DNA of 51,144 nucleotides from Myxococcales bacterium (GCA_021807105.1 JAKAPL010000024.1:1-51144), one strand, 5' to 3'. Shown: positions 41,422-50,439, counted from the first letter of the stretch. Notes: generated from the sequence alone by a model not told the origin. Numbers and translations: made by a program.

Positions 41422-42263
41422 CCCCCGACGCCCCCCTCGCGGTCGCCCCGGACGAGGTGGCGACGATCGCTCACGGCGACTGCCTCGAGTTCCTCCGCTC
41501 CCTCCCCGGAGAGTCGATCGACCTCGTCGTGACCGATCCCGCGTACTCGGGCATGAACCGCCACCTCATGCTCGGCCGCGGGCGGATCGTCGGCACGTAC
41601 CGGGACGCGGGACGGCCGCGCGGCCGCTGGTTTCCGGAGTTTCACGACGACCCCGAGACGTTTCGCGCCCTGCTCGGCGAGCTGTTCCGGGTGCTCCGTC
41701 CCGACCGGCACCTCTACGTCATGTTCGACAGCTACTCGCTCCTCTCCCTCGGCCCCCTCGTCCGCGAGCGGTTCGAGGTGAAGAACCTGCTGGTCTGGGA
41801 CAAGGCGTTGCTCGGCATGGGCCATTACTTCCGGCGGCGCCACGAGCTGATCGTCTTCGCGAGCAAGGGCAGGCGCCCCCTCGCCCGTCGCGACATCCCG
41901 GACATCCTGCGCGTCCCCCGCCTCACCCGCGCGCCGTACGCGACGCAGAAGCCGGTCGCGCTCTTCTCGATGATGATCGAGGCCTCGGCGGAGCCGGGCT
42001 TCGTCGTCTGCGACCCCTTCGTGGGGAGCGGCTCATCCGCGGTCGCCGCCCTCGGGCTGGGCTGCCGCTTCATCGGCTGCGATTCCTCGGCGAAGGCCGT
42101 CACGCTCGCCCGGGAGCGCGTCGCCGCGGTCCGCGCCGGTCGAGCCGACCCGCTGGAGGGTCCGGCGAGCCGGGCGAAGGGGAGACCGCACACAGGCCCT
42201 CCGGTTGGAATCGAGGCCTCGGGAACGGGTCCAGGAATCGAGCGGCTGCCTCAGGAAAAATAG
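41418..42263 (+). CDS. Solitary DNA methyltransferase (beta-class order)
   Basis: 281 aa. The catalytic motif IV is DPAY at 40-43 (VVTDPAYSG) and the SAM-binding motif I follows near residue 199 (CDPFVGSGSSAVAAL), the order of beta-class N6-adenine or N4-cytosine enzymes. Motif IV has Ala in place of the second Pro of DPPY. No restriction gene is adjacent, so it may be regulatory. The last ~30 residues are encoded by a dispersed repeat (42172-42253), so the C-terminus is likely an accretion. Co-translated with the AraC protein. Confidence 0.85.
   Translation: MTPDAPLAVAPDEVATIAHGDCLEFLRSLPGESIDLVVTDPAYSGMNRHLMLGRGRIVGTYRDAGRPRGRWFPEFHDDPETFRALLGELFRVLRPDRHLYVMFDSYSLLSLGPLVRERFEVKNLLVWDKALLGMGHYFRRRHELIVFASKGRRPLARRDIPDILRVPRLTRAPYATQKPVALFSMMIEASAEPGFVVCDPFVGSGSSAVAALGLGCRFIGCDSSAKAVTLARERVAAVRAGRADPLEGPASRAKGRPHTGPPVGIEASGTGPGIERLPQEK
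42172..42253. repeat. Dispersed ~80-nt repeat, copy 1
   Basis: Shares AGACCGC-CACAG-CCCTCCG-TTGGAATCG-GGCCT and GGGTCCAGGA-TCGA-CGG-TGC with 45171-45254. It overlaps the last ~30 codons of the methyltransferase gene. Confidence 0.7.
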
Positions 42264-42284
42264 GGTTGCTCCTCTGGAGTTCCC

Positions 42285-42312
42285 TTGCTCCCCGCCTCGC
42301 CCGTGCTATGAG
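42285..42312 (+). promoter_or_regulatory. Promoter of the TRL-like gene pair
   Basis: TTGCTC, a 16-nt spacer and extended -10 TGCTATGAG (42304-42312), in the same 15-mer as at the deoxynucleoside kinase start. It lies about 35 nt before the ATG, leaving room for the GGAGG Shine-Dalgarno. Confidence 0.45.
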
Positions 42313-42347
42313 CCGCGCGCTCGCATGTCGCGAGATGGAGGTCCGCC

Positions 42348-42686
42348 ATGATGAAGAAGCTGATGCTCGCCTTGGCCTGCGGCGCCGGGTTGTCCGGCTG
42401 CCTGTTCGCCAACTACGACGTCCCGCTCTCGTTCCGCACCGAGACCCGCTACGACGTCGGCTCGGTCCCGGCCCTCGGCGACTCGAAGGGCGAAGCCTGC
42501 GCGTTCCAGATTCTCGGCCTCCTCGCGTTCGGCAACGGCGGGTTCGACGCCGCCTACCAGAACGCCCTGACGAAGTCCGGCGCGACCGAGCTGTTCGACG
42601 TGCGGACGGACACCCGTCTGTTCAACGTCCTCGGGATTTACTCCGAGAGCTGCACGAACGTCACCGGCAAGGTCGCGAAGAAGTAA
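42348..42686 (+). CDS. TRL-like lipoprotein
   Basis: 112 aa. Lipobox GLSGC (Cys at about 18). The short mature domain GEACAFQILGLLAFGNGGFDAAYQNAL...TELFDVRTDTRLFNVLGIYSESCTNVTGK matches the TRL-like pattern of small lipoproteins. GGAGG precedes the ATG. It is 7 bp upstream of a second, divergent family member; the two are probably one transcript. Function of the family is not known. Confidence 0.85.
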   Translation: MMKKLMLALACGAGLSGCLFANYDVPLSFRTETRYDVGSVPALGDSKGEACAFQILGLLAFGNGGFDAAYQNALTKSGATELFDVRTDTRLFNVLGIYSESCTNVTGKVAKK

Positions 42687-42693
42687 GGGCGCC

Positions 42694-43269
42694 ATGCGAC
42701 TTCTTCTCGTGGCCATCGCGGCGCTCTCCACCGGCTGCTTCGCTGCCTTCGGCGGCTCCGTGCTGCCCGAGGTCCCGCCCACCCACGGCCTCCCCGGAGG
42801 GGCCTACGCGAGCGGCATCGACCAGGCGATCGGCAACCTCGCGTCCCCGCCGTCGGCGGCGATCGCGTACATCCAGTACGGGACGGCCGGACATCTGAAG
42901 GCGGCCAACGTCGCCGTCTCCAACCCGCCGGCGACGGTCGGCCTCAACTTCAACACCGGGCCGATCGCTTACCAGACGTACACCGGCAGGGATGTGCAGG
43001 GGCTCGTCCCCATCCCGGTCGACGTGCGCGCGGAGGCCTGCGCGACCGGGATCTTCATCCCGATCGGCGTCATCTCCCGCCTCGTGGGCGTCCAGATCCC
43101 CGACCTCGACATCTCATGGGGCTCCGGAGGCTACGCGGCGGCGGTGGCCAAGGCGTTCGGCCCGGGCGTCACGGCGCTCGCCGACGTTCGGGCGGACACC
43201 CATATCTTGAGCGTCCTCGGGATCGTGGGCCAACGCTGCACCGTGGTCCACGCGCGCGCCTACCACTAG
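42694..43269 (+). CDS. TRL-like lipoprotein, long form
   Basis: 191 aa. Lipobox LSTGC (Cys at about 15). The C-terminal half (GGYAAAVAKAFGPGVTALADVRADTHILSVLGIVGQRCTVV) repeats the core of the preceding TRL-like protein, while residues 30-110 are an extra insert. It looks like a tandem duplicate that diverged. Its TAG and the TAG of the convergent glycosyltransferase gene share one CTAG at 43266-43269. Confidence 0.8.
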   Translation: MRLLLVAIAALSTGCFAAFGGSVLPEVPPTHGLPGGAYASGIDQAIGNLASPPSAAIAYIQYGTAGHLKAANVAVSNPPATVGLNFNTGPIAYQTYTGRDVQGLVPIPVDVRAEACATGIFIPIGVISRLVGVQIPDLDISWGSGGYAAAVAKAFGPGVTALADVRADTHILSVLGIVGQRCTVVHARAYH

Positions 43270-44300
43270 GCCGCGGGCGGCGGGCGGCGCGCGCCGGCGA
43301 GGAGCGTCAGGAAGGCCTGCCAGGCGGTCTCGGCGTCGATGCCGAGCATGCACTGGAAGTGTCCCTCGGGGCAGCGGGAGCGGCCGTAAAACGAGCACGG
43401 GGAACAGGAGAGGCCCCGGTAGAGCGGCCGGTGATCCGTGAGGTCGAACATCGCGGGATCGGTCGATCCGAAGAAGGCCAGCGTCGGGACGCCGAGCGCG
43501 CGGGCGAGGTGCATCGGCCCGCTGTCGTTGCCCGCGAAGGCCCGGCAGCGATCGAGCAGGCCCGCGAGGCCGCCGAGGTCGAGCCGGCCCGAGAGGTCGA
43601 GTGCCTGTGGGGCGACCTCGCGGATCCGGGCGGCGAGCGGTCTCTCCGCCGCGCTGCCCGGCACGGCGACCTGAAAGCCGGCGGCGATCGCGTGGGCGGC
43701 GAGGGCGCCGTATCTCTCCGGCGGCCAGCGCTTCGTCGCCCAAGCCGCGCCCGGCGACAGGACGACGAAGGGCCGATCGGGATTCGCGCCCGCCTCCCGG
43801 AGCGCGGCGCCGGCGACGGCGCGGTCCTCGGGGCCCAGGTGGTGGCGAAGGCAACCGCGGGGCAGCGGTCGCCCCACCAGCCGCTCCGCCGCCGCGTGGT
43901 AGCGGTCGGCCTGGCGGAGCGCCACCCGCGGCCTGCGTCCGGCGAGCTTCACCGCGACCGTCTCCGCGAGATCGCGCTTGTGCCAGGTCGCCCAGGGGAG
44001 GCCGGGCAGCGCGGCGTGGAGCAGCTTGCTGCGGATCTTGCCGTGCAGGTCGAGGACCGCGGCGGCGCCCCGCTCCCGCAGCCGGCGCGCGAGGCTCCAC
44101 GGGCTCTCGCCGGGCGCGAGGGTCACGACCTGGTGGACCGCCGGGTGGTGGGCGACGAGCGGCGCGAGCGGAGCCTTGACCACGAAGAGGATGCGCGTGC
44201 TCGGCCAGGCTCCGGAGAGCGCCTCCAGCACCGGCGTCGCGAGCAGCACGTCGCCGGCGCCGCCGAAGCGGATCACGGCGAGCGTGGCGGGCGCGTCCAT
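43266..44300 (-). CDS. Glycosyltransferase family 9 (heptosyltransferase-like)
   Basis: 344 aa, GT-B fold. The N-terminal IRFGGAGDVLLATPVLEAL, the C-terminal sugar-nucleotide site FAGNDSGPMHLARALGVPTLAFFGSTDP and the Cys-rich end (CSPCSFYGRSRCPEGHFQCM) are typical of WaaC/WaaF-like enzymes. It would add a heptose or similar sugar during lipopolysaccharide core synthesis. It is 9 bp downstream of a lipoprotein gene on the same strand. Confidence 0.92.
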   Translation of the reverse strand: MDAPATLAVIRFGGAGDVLLATPVLEALSGAWPSTRILFVVKAPLAPLVAHHPAVHQVVTLAPGESPWSLARRLRERGAAAVLDLHGKIRSKLLHAALPGLPWATWHKRDLAETVAVKLAGRRPRVALRQADRYHAAAERLVGRPLPRGCLRHHLGPEDRAVAGAALREAGANPDRPFVVLSPGAAWATKRWPPERYGALAAHAIAAGFQVAVPGSAAERPLAARIREVAPQALDLSGRLDLGGLAGLLDRCRAFAGNDSGPMHLARALGVPTLAFFGSTDPAMFDLTDHRPLYRGLSCSPCSFYGRSRCPEGHFQCMLGIDAETAWQAFLTLLAGARRPPPAA

Positions 44301-44309
44301 CCGGGGTCC

Positions 44310-44957
44310 TCAACGGTCCGTGAAGAGGTCCTGGAAGACGTAGCCCTGCGCGCCGTCGTCGAGCAGCTCGCCCACAGGTGGGCCGCCCGACGCCCGCCCC
44401 TGCCGGCTGAGCTGCGGGCCGAGCAGGTGCATGGAGCCGAGGCTGGAGACGACGAGCACGTTGCCCCCGAGGCGCGCGGCCCCGCGCCGCAGCGTCTGGA
44501 CGATGCGACGCTTGCGGCTCGCGATGTCCGATCCGGAGTTCGTCTCCCAGACGAAGCAGGGCCAGTAAGCGGGGACGAGCCACCAGGCCGAGCAGGTGAA
44601 CCAGACGAGCGGGACCTGGGGGTAGCAGTACGCCTTCCGCCAGGCCTCGTCCTCGGGGTAGTCGTAGAACCAGAGCATCGATTCGCCGGGGCTGTCCATG
44701 GTCGCCGCGACGCGCCCGACGAGCTTCCAGCGGTCGCGGTCGGTGATCGAGATCGCGCCGTCCTTCCAGGCGATGCCATCGGGGAACTGGCCGACGAAGA
44801 CCCGGACTCGCGTCGCCGCGGCTCGGGAGACCGGCGCGAGATCCTCGTCGAAGTTCCCCGACGAGGCCCCGACGCGGGTCGCGTCGCCGCTGAAGTTCGC
44901 GCTGGCGCAACCGGCGAGGAGGAGGAGGGCGAGGGCCGACCGCGGGGGGAGGCGCAT
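44310..44957 (-). CDS. Hypothetical lipoprotein, 215 aa
   Basis: Lipobox LLLAGC (Cys at about 17). The body contains a Trp/Tyr/Cys-rich middle (QVPLVWFTCSAWWLVPAYWPCFVW) that looks membrane-associated, and a C-terminal alpha/beta part (LGGNVLVVSSLGSMHLLG). No family is recognised. TAGACT ends 8 nt before the ATG with no Shine-Dalgarno. First gene of a unit with the GT9 gene, so a role at the cell surface is plausible. Confidence 0.75.
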   Translation of the reverse strand: MRLPPRSALALLLLAGCASANFSGDATRVGASSGNFDEDLAPVSRAAATRVRVFVGQFPDGIAWKDGAISITDRDRWKLVGRVAATMDSPGESMLWFYDYPEDEAWRKAYCYPQVPLVWFTCSAWWLVPAYWPCFVWETNSGSDIASRKRRIVQTLRRGAARLGGNVLVVSSLGSMHLLGPQLSRQGRASGGPPVGELLDDGAQGYVFQDLFTDR

Positions 44958-44965
44958 GGCGGGTT

Positions 44966-44971
44966 AGTCTA
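44966..44971 (-). promoter_or_regulatory. -10-like TAGACT, 8 nt before ATG
   Basis: Minus-strand TAGACT ends 8 nt before the ATG at 44957. Consistent with a leaderless start. Confidence 0.4.
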
Positions 44972-45127
44972 CACGGGTACGGGAAGGGAAGGGGGAGCCT
45001 CTCCCTGGGGCTTGGAGCTGGGGAAGGAGGCCGGCCTCGTCTCCCAGGGCCTCGGGCGCTCCCCCCGGGCCGCGCCGAAAAGGAGCTGACCCACGTTTCG
45101 ACCCCCCACCCCGCATCGTTGATGAAC

Positions 45128-45235
45128 CCCGCTCCCGTTCCCGCGCCCGACAGCCGCAGTCCAAAGGGATCGAAGGAGACCGCGCACAGACCCTCCGTTT
45201 GGAATCGGGGCCTTGGGAGCGGGAACGGGAGCGGG
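45128..45235. repeat. Long inverted repeat upstream of the TPR gene
   Basis: The left arm 45128-45148 (starting CCCGCTCCCGTTCCC) pairs with the right arm 45215-45235 (starting GGGAGCGGGAACGGG) at 20 of 21 positions. Inside the loop, CCAAA (45161-45165) pairs with TTTGG (45198-45202). A sequence similar to the left arm recurs near 50586-50615. Confidence 0.8.
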
Positions 45236-45254
45236 TCCAGGACTCGATCGGTTG
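45171..45254. repeat. Dispersed ~80-nt repeat, copy 2
   Basis: Aligns with 42172-42253, with a 12-bp insertion of the GGGAGCGGGAAC type that forms the right arm of the long inverted repeat. Confidence 0.7.
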
Positions 45255-45315
45255 CGTCGAGAGAGATGGGGTCGCGCCTCGCGCCGAGACCTTGCCTCCG
45301 CGGCCGGAACCGACG

Positions 45316-48300
45316 ATGATGCGCGTCTTCCGACGATCCTCAGGCGGTGCGGATCCCATGACGAGCGAGGCGACAGCGCGGGTGCCGGCGGAGCCCGGCG
45401 GCGAGCCGGAGGCGCCGGCCCTCCCCGACGCGCGCGCCCTCCTCGCGCGCTACGAGCGGGAAGCCCGCGCCCGCGGGGCGACGGCCGCGGCCGCGCCTCT
45501 CTGGTACGAGATGGGGCGGCTCTGGGAGGCGCGGCTCGGGTCGCTCAAGGAGGCGGCGGCCTGCTACCAGAAGGCGTACCTGCTGGACACGGCCCACCGG
45601 CCGACCCTCGCCGCCGCCCGCCGCCTCTTCACGAGGGCCGGCAACTGGCCGATGGCGATCCAGCTCTGCGAGGCGGAGCTCTCCGTGGGGCCGTCTCCCC
45701 CGGAGGCGCGCGTCCTCCGGCTCGCGAAGGCGCGGCTGCTCGGCCGGCTCGGCAAGCTCTCCGACGCCGCGGCGCTGCTCGGGGCCCTCTGGCGCGAGGA
45801 CCCCTCCGACCCGGTGGCGGCCGGCGCCTTCGAGGCCGCGTCGCGGGCCTCGGGCGACCTGGAGGCCGTCGCGGCGATCGCCGCCGGACGGGCGGAGGCG
45901 GCGCCCGATCCTCGTTCGCGGGCGAGCGCGCTCGGCGAGGCGGCGGCGCTTTGCGAGGGCCCGCTCGGCCGGCCGGACGAGGCGGCGGATCTCTGGCGGC
46001 GCGCGCGGGAGTCCGCGCCCGAGGATGCCGCGGCGCTCGCCGGGGTCCGGGCGCACGCCGCGCGGCAGGAGCGCTGGGAGGAGCGGATCGACGCGCTGCG
46101 CGCCGAGGCGGCGGCGGCGATCGGGGGCGAGGCGGCGGCTCTCTGTCTCCTCGCGGCGCGGACCGCCGCCGAGCACGATCGCGAGCCCGAGGCGCTCGGG
46201 CTCCTGAAGGAGGCCCGGGAGCAGGCGCCGGGCGACCCGGCGATCCTCGACGAGCTGATCCGCTTCTATGACGAGCGGGAGCTTTTCCCCGAGCAGGCGG
46301 ACGCACTGCGCGCCCGCGCCGCCCTCTCCCGCCCGGCCGCCGAGGCCGCGGATCTCTGGGCCCGGCTCGGCGCCCTGTACGGCGAGAACGGTCGCGACGA
46401 GGAGGCGATCGCCGCCTGGCAGGAGGTGCTCGCGCGGGCCCCTGGCCGGCCGGACGCGCTCGCCGCGCTCGGCAAGCTCCACCACCGGCGCAGCGACTGG
46501 ACCGAGCTGCTCGCGATCTACGAGGCCGAGCTGACCGCCGCGAACGACCCCGAGCGGCGGGCGGATCGGCTCTTCCGCTCGGCGGAGCTGCTCGAGACCC
46601 GCCTGTCCCGGCCCGACGAGGCGGCCGCGCGCTACGCCATGGCCCTCGAGAATCGCCCGGGGGATCTCCCCGCGCTGCGGGCGCTCGCCCGACTCCACGA
46701 GCGAGCCGGCCGGTGGGAGGAGCTCTGCGCGCTGCTCGACGGGGAGGTCGAGACGGCCCGGGAGCCGGGCCGCCGGACGGCCCTTCGGACCCAGATCGCG
46801 CGCATCGCCGAGGAGCGGCTCCACGACGTGGACCGCGCCATCGCGGTCTACGAGGCGATCCTCACGGAGCCGCCCGAGGCCGTCTCGACCTTGCGCTCGC
46901 TCGCGCGGCTGTGCGAGCGAGCCGAGCGCTGGGACGCGCTCGTCGCGGTCCGCGCCCGGGAGGCGGCCCTCGCCGGCGACCAGAAGCAGATCCTCGATCT
47001 CCTGCACGAGAACGCCGAGACCGTCGAACAGCGGATCGGCGATCCGGAGAAGGCCATCGCCGCGTGGCGCGAGGTCCTCTCCCTGGCTCCCACCTACGTG
47101 CCCGCGCTCGAGGCGCTCGGGCGCCTCTACGAGAAGGTGGGGCGCTGGGAGGAGCAGGCCGCGATGGCCCGCGACCAGGCGGAGGTGGCGAAGACCCCGG
47201 AGGCGCGCGCCGATCTCCTCTGCCGGGCCGCCGCCCTCCTGCACGCGAAGGGGCGCGAGGGGGAGGCCATCGCGGCGTGGCGGGAGGCGCTCGCCGCGCG
47301 GCCGGGCCACCTCCCCGTGCTCCGGGCGCTCGCGCGGGCCCATCGCCGCCGCGAGGAGTGGGAGGAGCTCGTCGGGACGCTGCGGGCGGAGGCGGAGGCC
47401 TGCGCGGCGCCGGACCAGAAGGCGGCGGTGCTCGTGGAGCTCGGCGAGGCCGCCGCCCGGCATGGCCACGAGGATCTCGCGGAGGAGGCGTGGAGGCAGG
47501 CGCGGGCGCTGGTCCCCGGCCATCCCGTCGCGGCGCTCGCCCTCTGCGGCTTCTACGAGTCCCGGGGACGCCTCGCCGACCTCTGCGCCCTCGAGGAGGC
47601 GCTCCTCGCCGAGGGCGGGGGCGGACCTCCCACGGCGCCGCGGCGGCTCGCGCTCGGCCGGCGCTACGAGCAGGTGAGCGACCTGTCGCGCGCGGCGAAG
47701 TGCTTCGAGATCGTCCTCGCGAGCGGCGCCGAGGGCCCCGCCGCGCGGGCGGCGCTCGAGGGGCTGCTGCGCGTCCACGCGGCGAGGAAGAACCCGCTCG
47801 GCCGGGCCGAGGTCCGGGAGAAGCTCGCGGGCCGGACCGAGCACGGGCCGCTCGCGGCGGCGCTCTTCCTGCTCGCCGGCGAGGATCGGGAGGAGGCGTG
47901 GGCCGCCCCAGCCGCGGGCGGCGGCGGCCGTGAGGAGCAGGCGGCCGCGACGATGGACTACCGCTGGGCCGTCGAGCTGGACCCGGAGAGCCGCCTCGCG
48001 CGGGAGGCCCTCGACCTAGCGCTGCGCCGCGCGGGCGATCGGAGGGGGCTCGTCGAGCTATGGGCGGACCGGCTGGACGAGACGCCGGGCGAAGGTCGCG
48101 CGGTCCTCGCGCTCGACCTGGCCGAGATCGTCGCCGAGGAGGGCGAGGACGAGCGGGCTCTCGCGCTCGCGCGCCGGGGGCTCGCGAGCGACCCCGTCTG
48201 CGTGCCGCTCCTCGAGCTCGCGGCCTCGCTCGCGCGCCGGCGCGGGGATCTGCCGGCCGCGCGCGAGGCGTTCGAGAGGCTCGCGGCCGTCTTCCAGGAG

Positions 48301-50391
48301 CCCAGCCTCGCGGTGGAGGCGCTGCGGGAGGCGGCCGGCCTGGCCCGCCAGATCGGCGGCGCGGAGGGCGGCGAGGCGGATCTGTGGCGCAAGCTGCTCG
48401 AGCTCGACCCCCTCGACGCGGAGGCGACCGCGCGGCTCGCCGAGATGCTCGAGGCGGCTGGCGACGGCGCCGGCGTCCTCACCTTGCGCGAGCGGCGGGC
48501 GATCGCCCTCGCGGCGGCGGGCGATCCGGAGGCGGCGGACGCGCTCTTCGGCCTCGCGCGCCAGCTCTTCGCCGAGGTGAAGGACCCCGGGCGGGCGCTC
48601 CGGCTGCTCGACCGGGCCCTCGCGGCTCGCGAGGACCACCCCGGGGCGCTGCTCCTGCGCGCCGATCTCCTCGCCACGACTGGGCGGGAGAAGGAGGCCG
48701 TGGAGGGCTACCGGCTCGCCGTCGAGCACGCTCCAGAGCCGCGGGGGAGGGCGGAGGCGTCGTTCAAGCTGGGCGCGCTCCTGCAGGACCGGCTCGCCGA
48801 CCCCGCCCGCGCGAAGGTCCACCTCCAGGACGCGGCCGGCGCCGGCCCCGGTCCCGAGTATGCCCCCGCGCTCGAACGGCTCGCCCGGCTCCACGAGGAG
48901 GCCGGAGACTTCCGGGCCGCGGCGGCGGCCCTCGACCGGCTCTCGGAGGCGGCGGCCGACCCCGAGGCGGCGGCCGCGGCGCTCCTCTCCGAGGCGCGCG
49001 TCCTCCTCGACGGGGCGGGCGACGACGGCGAGGCGCTCGCGGTCTGCCGGCGCGCCCACGGCCTCGCCCCCGAGGATCCGCGCTCGCTCTCGCAGCTCTG
49101 CGCGATCGAGCAGCGGCTGGGCGACTGGCCGGCCGCCGCCGTCACCCTGGAGAAGCTCGCCGTCGCCAAGGCGGCGGCCGACCCCGGGACCGCCCGCACG
49201 CTCCTCGCGCGGGCGGCGGAGATCCACGTCCAGGAGCTGCATCGGCCGGCCGGGGCCATCTCGGTCTACCGCCGGGCGCTTACGACCGACCCCGGCAACC
49301 TCGAATGGCGGGCCGCGCTCGCCGATCTCTATGGCGCCGAGCCCGGCCGCTTCCGGGAGGCGACGGCCGAGCACCTCGCGCTGATCGAGCACGACGCGGC
49401 GCGGGTGGCCTCCTACCGCGGTCTCCAGAAGGTCCTCTCCGCCGGGCGGGTCACCGACCGGGCCTACTGCGCCGCCGCGGTCTGGATGTTCCTCGACCCC
49501 GGCGACGCGGAGGCGCGCGCCCTCCACGCGGAGACCCGCTCGCGCCTGCCCGCCGGTCCGCCGAGCCCGATCGCCGACGAGGTGATCGAACGGCGGTTGC
49601 GGGCGCCCGCGGGCCGGGGGCTCCTCTCCGCGGTGCTCCGCCTGCTCGCGGAGTGCGTGGCCGAGGTGGCGCCGTGGCCCGCCGACCGGTTCCGGCTGCG
49701 CCGCCGCGATCGGCTCGACGCCGACCACCCGGTGCGGCGGCTGTGCGACGCGCTCGGGAAGGCGCTCGCGATCGGTGAGGTGACGGTCTACGCCGGCGAG
49801 GGGACCGAGCTCTCCGTCCTGCCCGGCGATCCCGCCGCGCTCGTCGTGGGCGCGGACATCGTCCGGCGCTACTCCGGACGCGAGCAGCGGTTCCTGCTCG
49901 GCCGGCTCGTGGCGCGCGCTCGCGAGGGGAGCGCGATCGCGGCGTTCGTGGACGCGGCGTGGCTCGTGGACTTCGTGGGCGCGGCCCTCCGGCTGGCCGC
50001 GCCCGGCGCGAACGTCTGCGGCCGGCCGGACGAGGCGCTGACCCGGCGGATCGGCAAGGCGCTCTCGCGCTCCGCGCGGCGGCGGCTCGAGGGGCTCGTC
50101 TCGGGAGCGGAGCTGGCGCCCGCGCCCGAGGGGGGCCTGCCGTGGGCCCGCTCGCTCGCGACGACGGCCGATCGCGCCGGGCTCCTCCTGGCGGGCGACG
50201 TGGGCGCGGCCCTGACGGCGGCGGCGGCGGTGGACGCCGGCGCGACGGGCAGCCGGGCGACCAAGGAGCAGCGCGCGGCCCTCGTCCGCGAGAACCCCGC
50301 CCTCGCGGAGCTGCTCCGCTTCTCGGTCTCCGACGACCTCGAGGAGCTCCGCGTCGCCGCGAACGTCGCGGTCCGCGACAGCGGCGCGTAG
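45316..50391 (+). CDS. Giant TPR-repeat protein, about 1,691 aa
   Basis: Nearly the whole length is tetratricopeptide-type helical repeats, with recurring LxxLxRLxExxGRWEELxxLL units such as ALGRLYEKVGRWEEQAAM and ALARLHERAGRWEELCALL. The last ~230 residues (from about LDADHPVRRLCDALGKALAIGEV) form a different, conserved-looking globular domain ending in VSDDLEELRVAANVAV. There is no signal peptide, so a cytoplasmic scaffold is likely. ATG at 45316 or 45358 is the probable start; the frame upstream runs through repeats. Such large TPR proteins are common in myxobacteria, in some cases linked to motility or development, but no role can be assigned here. Confidence 0.88.
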   Translation: MMRVFRRSSGGADPMTSEATARVPAEPGGEPEAPALPDARALLARYEREARARGATAAAAPLWYEMGRLWEARLGSLKEAAACYQKAYLLDTAHRPTLAAARRLFTRAGNWPMAIQLCEAELSVGPSPPEARVLRLAKARLLGRLGKLSDAAALLGALWREDPSDPVAAGAFEAASRASGDLEAVAAIAAGRAEAAPDPRSRASALGEAAALCEGPLGRPDEAADLWRRARESAPEDAAALAGVRAHAARQERWEERIDALRAEAAAAIGGEAAALCLLAARTAAEHDREPEALGLLKEAREQAPGDPAILDELIRFYDERELFPEQADALRARAALSRPAAEAADLWARLGALYGENGRDEEAIAAWQEVLARAPGRPDALAALGKLHHRRSDWTELLAIYEAELTAANDPERRADRLFRSAELLETRLSRPDEAAARYAMALENRPGDLPALRALARLHERAGRWEELCALLDGEVETAREPGRRTALRTQIARIAEERLHDVDRAIAVYEAILTEPPEAVSTLRSLARLCERAERWDALVAVRAREAALAGDQKQILDLLHENAETVEQRIGDPEKAIAAWREVLSLAPTYVPALEALGRLYEKVGRWEEQAAMARDQAEVAKTPEARADLLCRAAALLHAKGREGEAIAAWREALAARPGHLPVLRALARAHRRREEWEELVGTLRAEAEACAAPDQKAAVLVELGEAAARHGHEDLAEEAWRQARALVPGHPVAALALCGFYESRGRLADLCALEEALLAEGGGGPPTAPRRLALGRRYEQVSDLSRAAKCFEIVLASGAEGPAARAALEGLLRVHAARKNPLGRAEVREKLAGRTEHGPLAAALFLLAGEDREEAWAAPAAGGGGREEQAAATMDYRWAVELDPESRLAREALDLALRRAGDRRGLVELWADRLDETPGEGRAVLALDLAEIVAEEGEDERALALARRGLASDPVCVPLLELAASLARRRGDLPAAREAFERLAAVFQEPSLAVEALREAAGLARQIGGAEGGEADLWRKLLELDPLDAEATARLAEMLEAAGDGAGVLTLRERRAIALAAAGDPEAADALFGLARQLFAEVKDPGRALRLLDRALAAREDHPGALLLRADLLATTGREKEAVEGYRLAVEHAPEPRGRAEASFKLGALLQDRLADPARAKVHLQDAAGAGPGPEYAPALERLARLHEEAGDFRAAAAALDRLSEAAADPEAAAAALLSEARVLLDGAGDDGEALAVCRRAHGLAPEDPRSLSQLCAIEQRLGDWPAAAVTLEKLAVAKAAADPGTARTLLARAAEIHVQELHRPAGAISVYRRALTTDPGNLEWRAALADLYGAEPGRFREATAEHLALIEHDAARVASYRGLQKVLSAGRVTDRAYCAAAVWMFLDPGDAEARALHAETRSRLPAGPPSPIADEVIERRLRAPAGRGLLSAVLRLLAECVAEVAPWPADRFRLRRRDRLDADHPVRRLCDALGKALAIGEVTVYAGEGTELSVLPGDPAALVVGADIVRRYSGREQRFLLGRLVARAREGSAIAAFVDAAWLVDFVGAALRLAAPGANVCGRPDEALTRRIGKALSRSARRRLEGLVSGAELAPAPEGGLPWARSLATTADRAGLLLAGDVGAALTAAAAVDAGATGSRATKEQRAALVRENPALAELLRFSVSDDLEELRVAANVAVRDSGA

Positions 50392-50439
50392 CGCGGCGGC
50401 GGCCGCGGGCAGTCGGTGAGAAGGGGAACGATCTCCCGC

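Larger units (their letters stand above)
44958..45315. other. 358-bp divergent region with repeats and a long hairpin
   Basis: It holds the minus-strand TAGACT site (44966-44971), a 21-nt inverted repeat (45128-45235), copy 2 of the ~80-nt repeat (45171-45254) and the start region of the giant TPR gene. No coding region is supported. The open frame that continues from the TPR gene into it reads repeat sequence. Confidence 0.75.
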
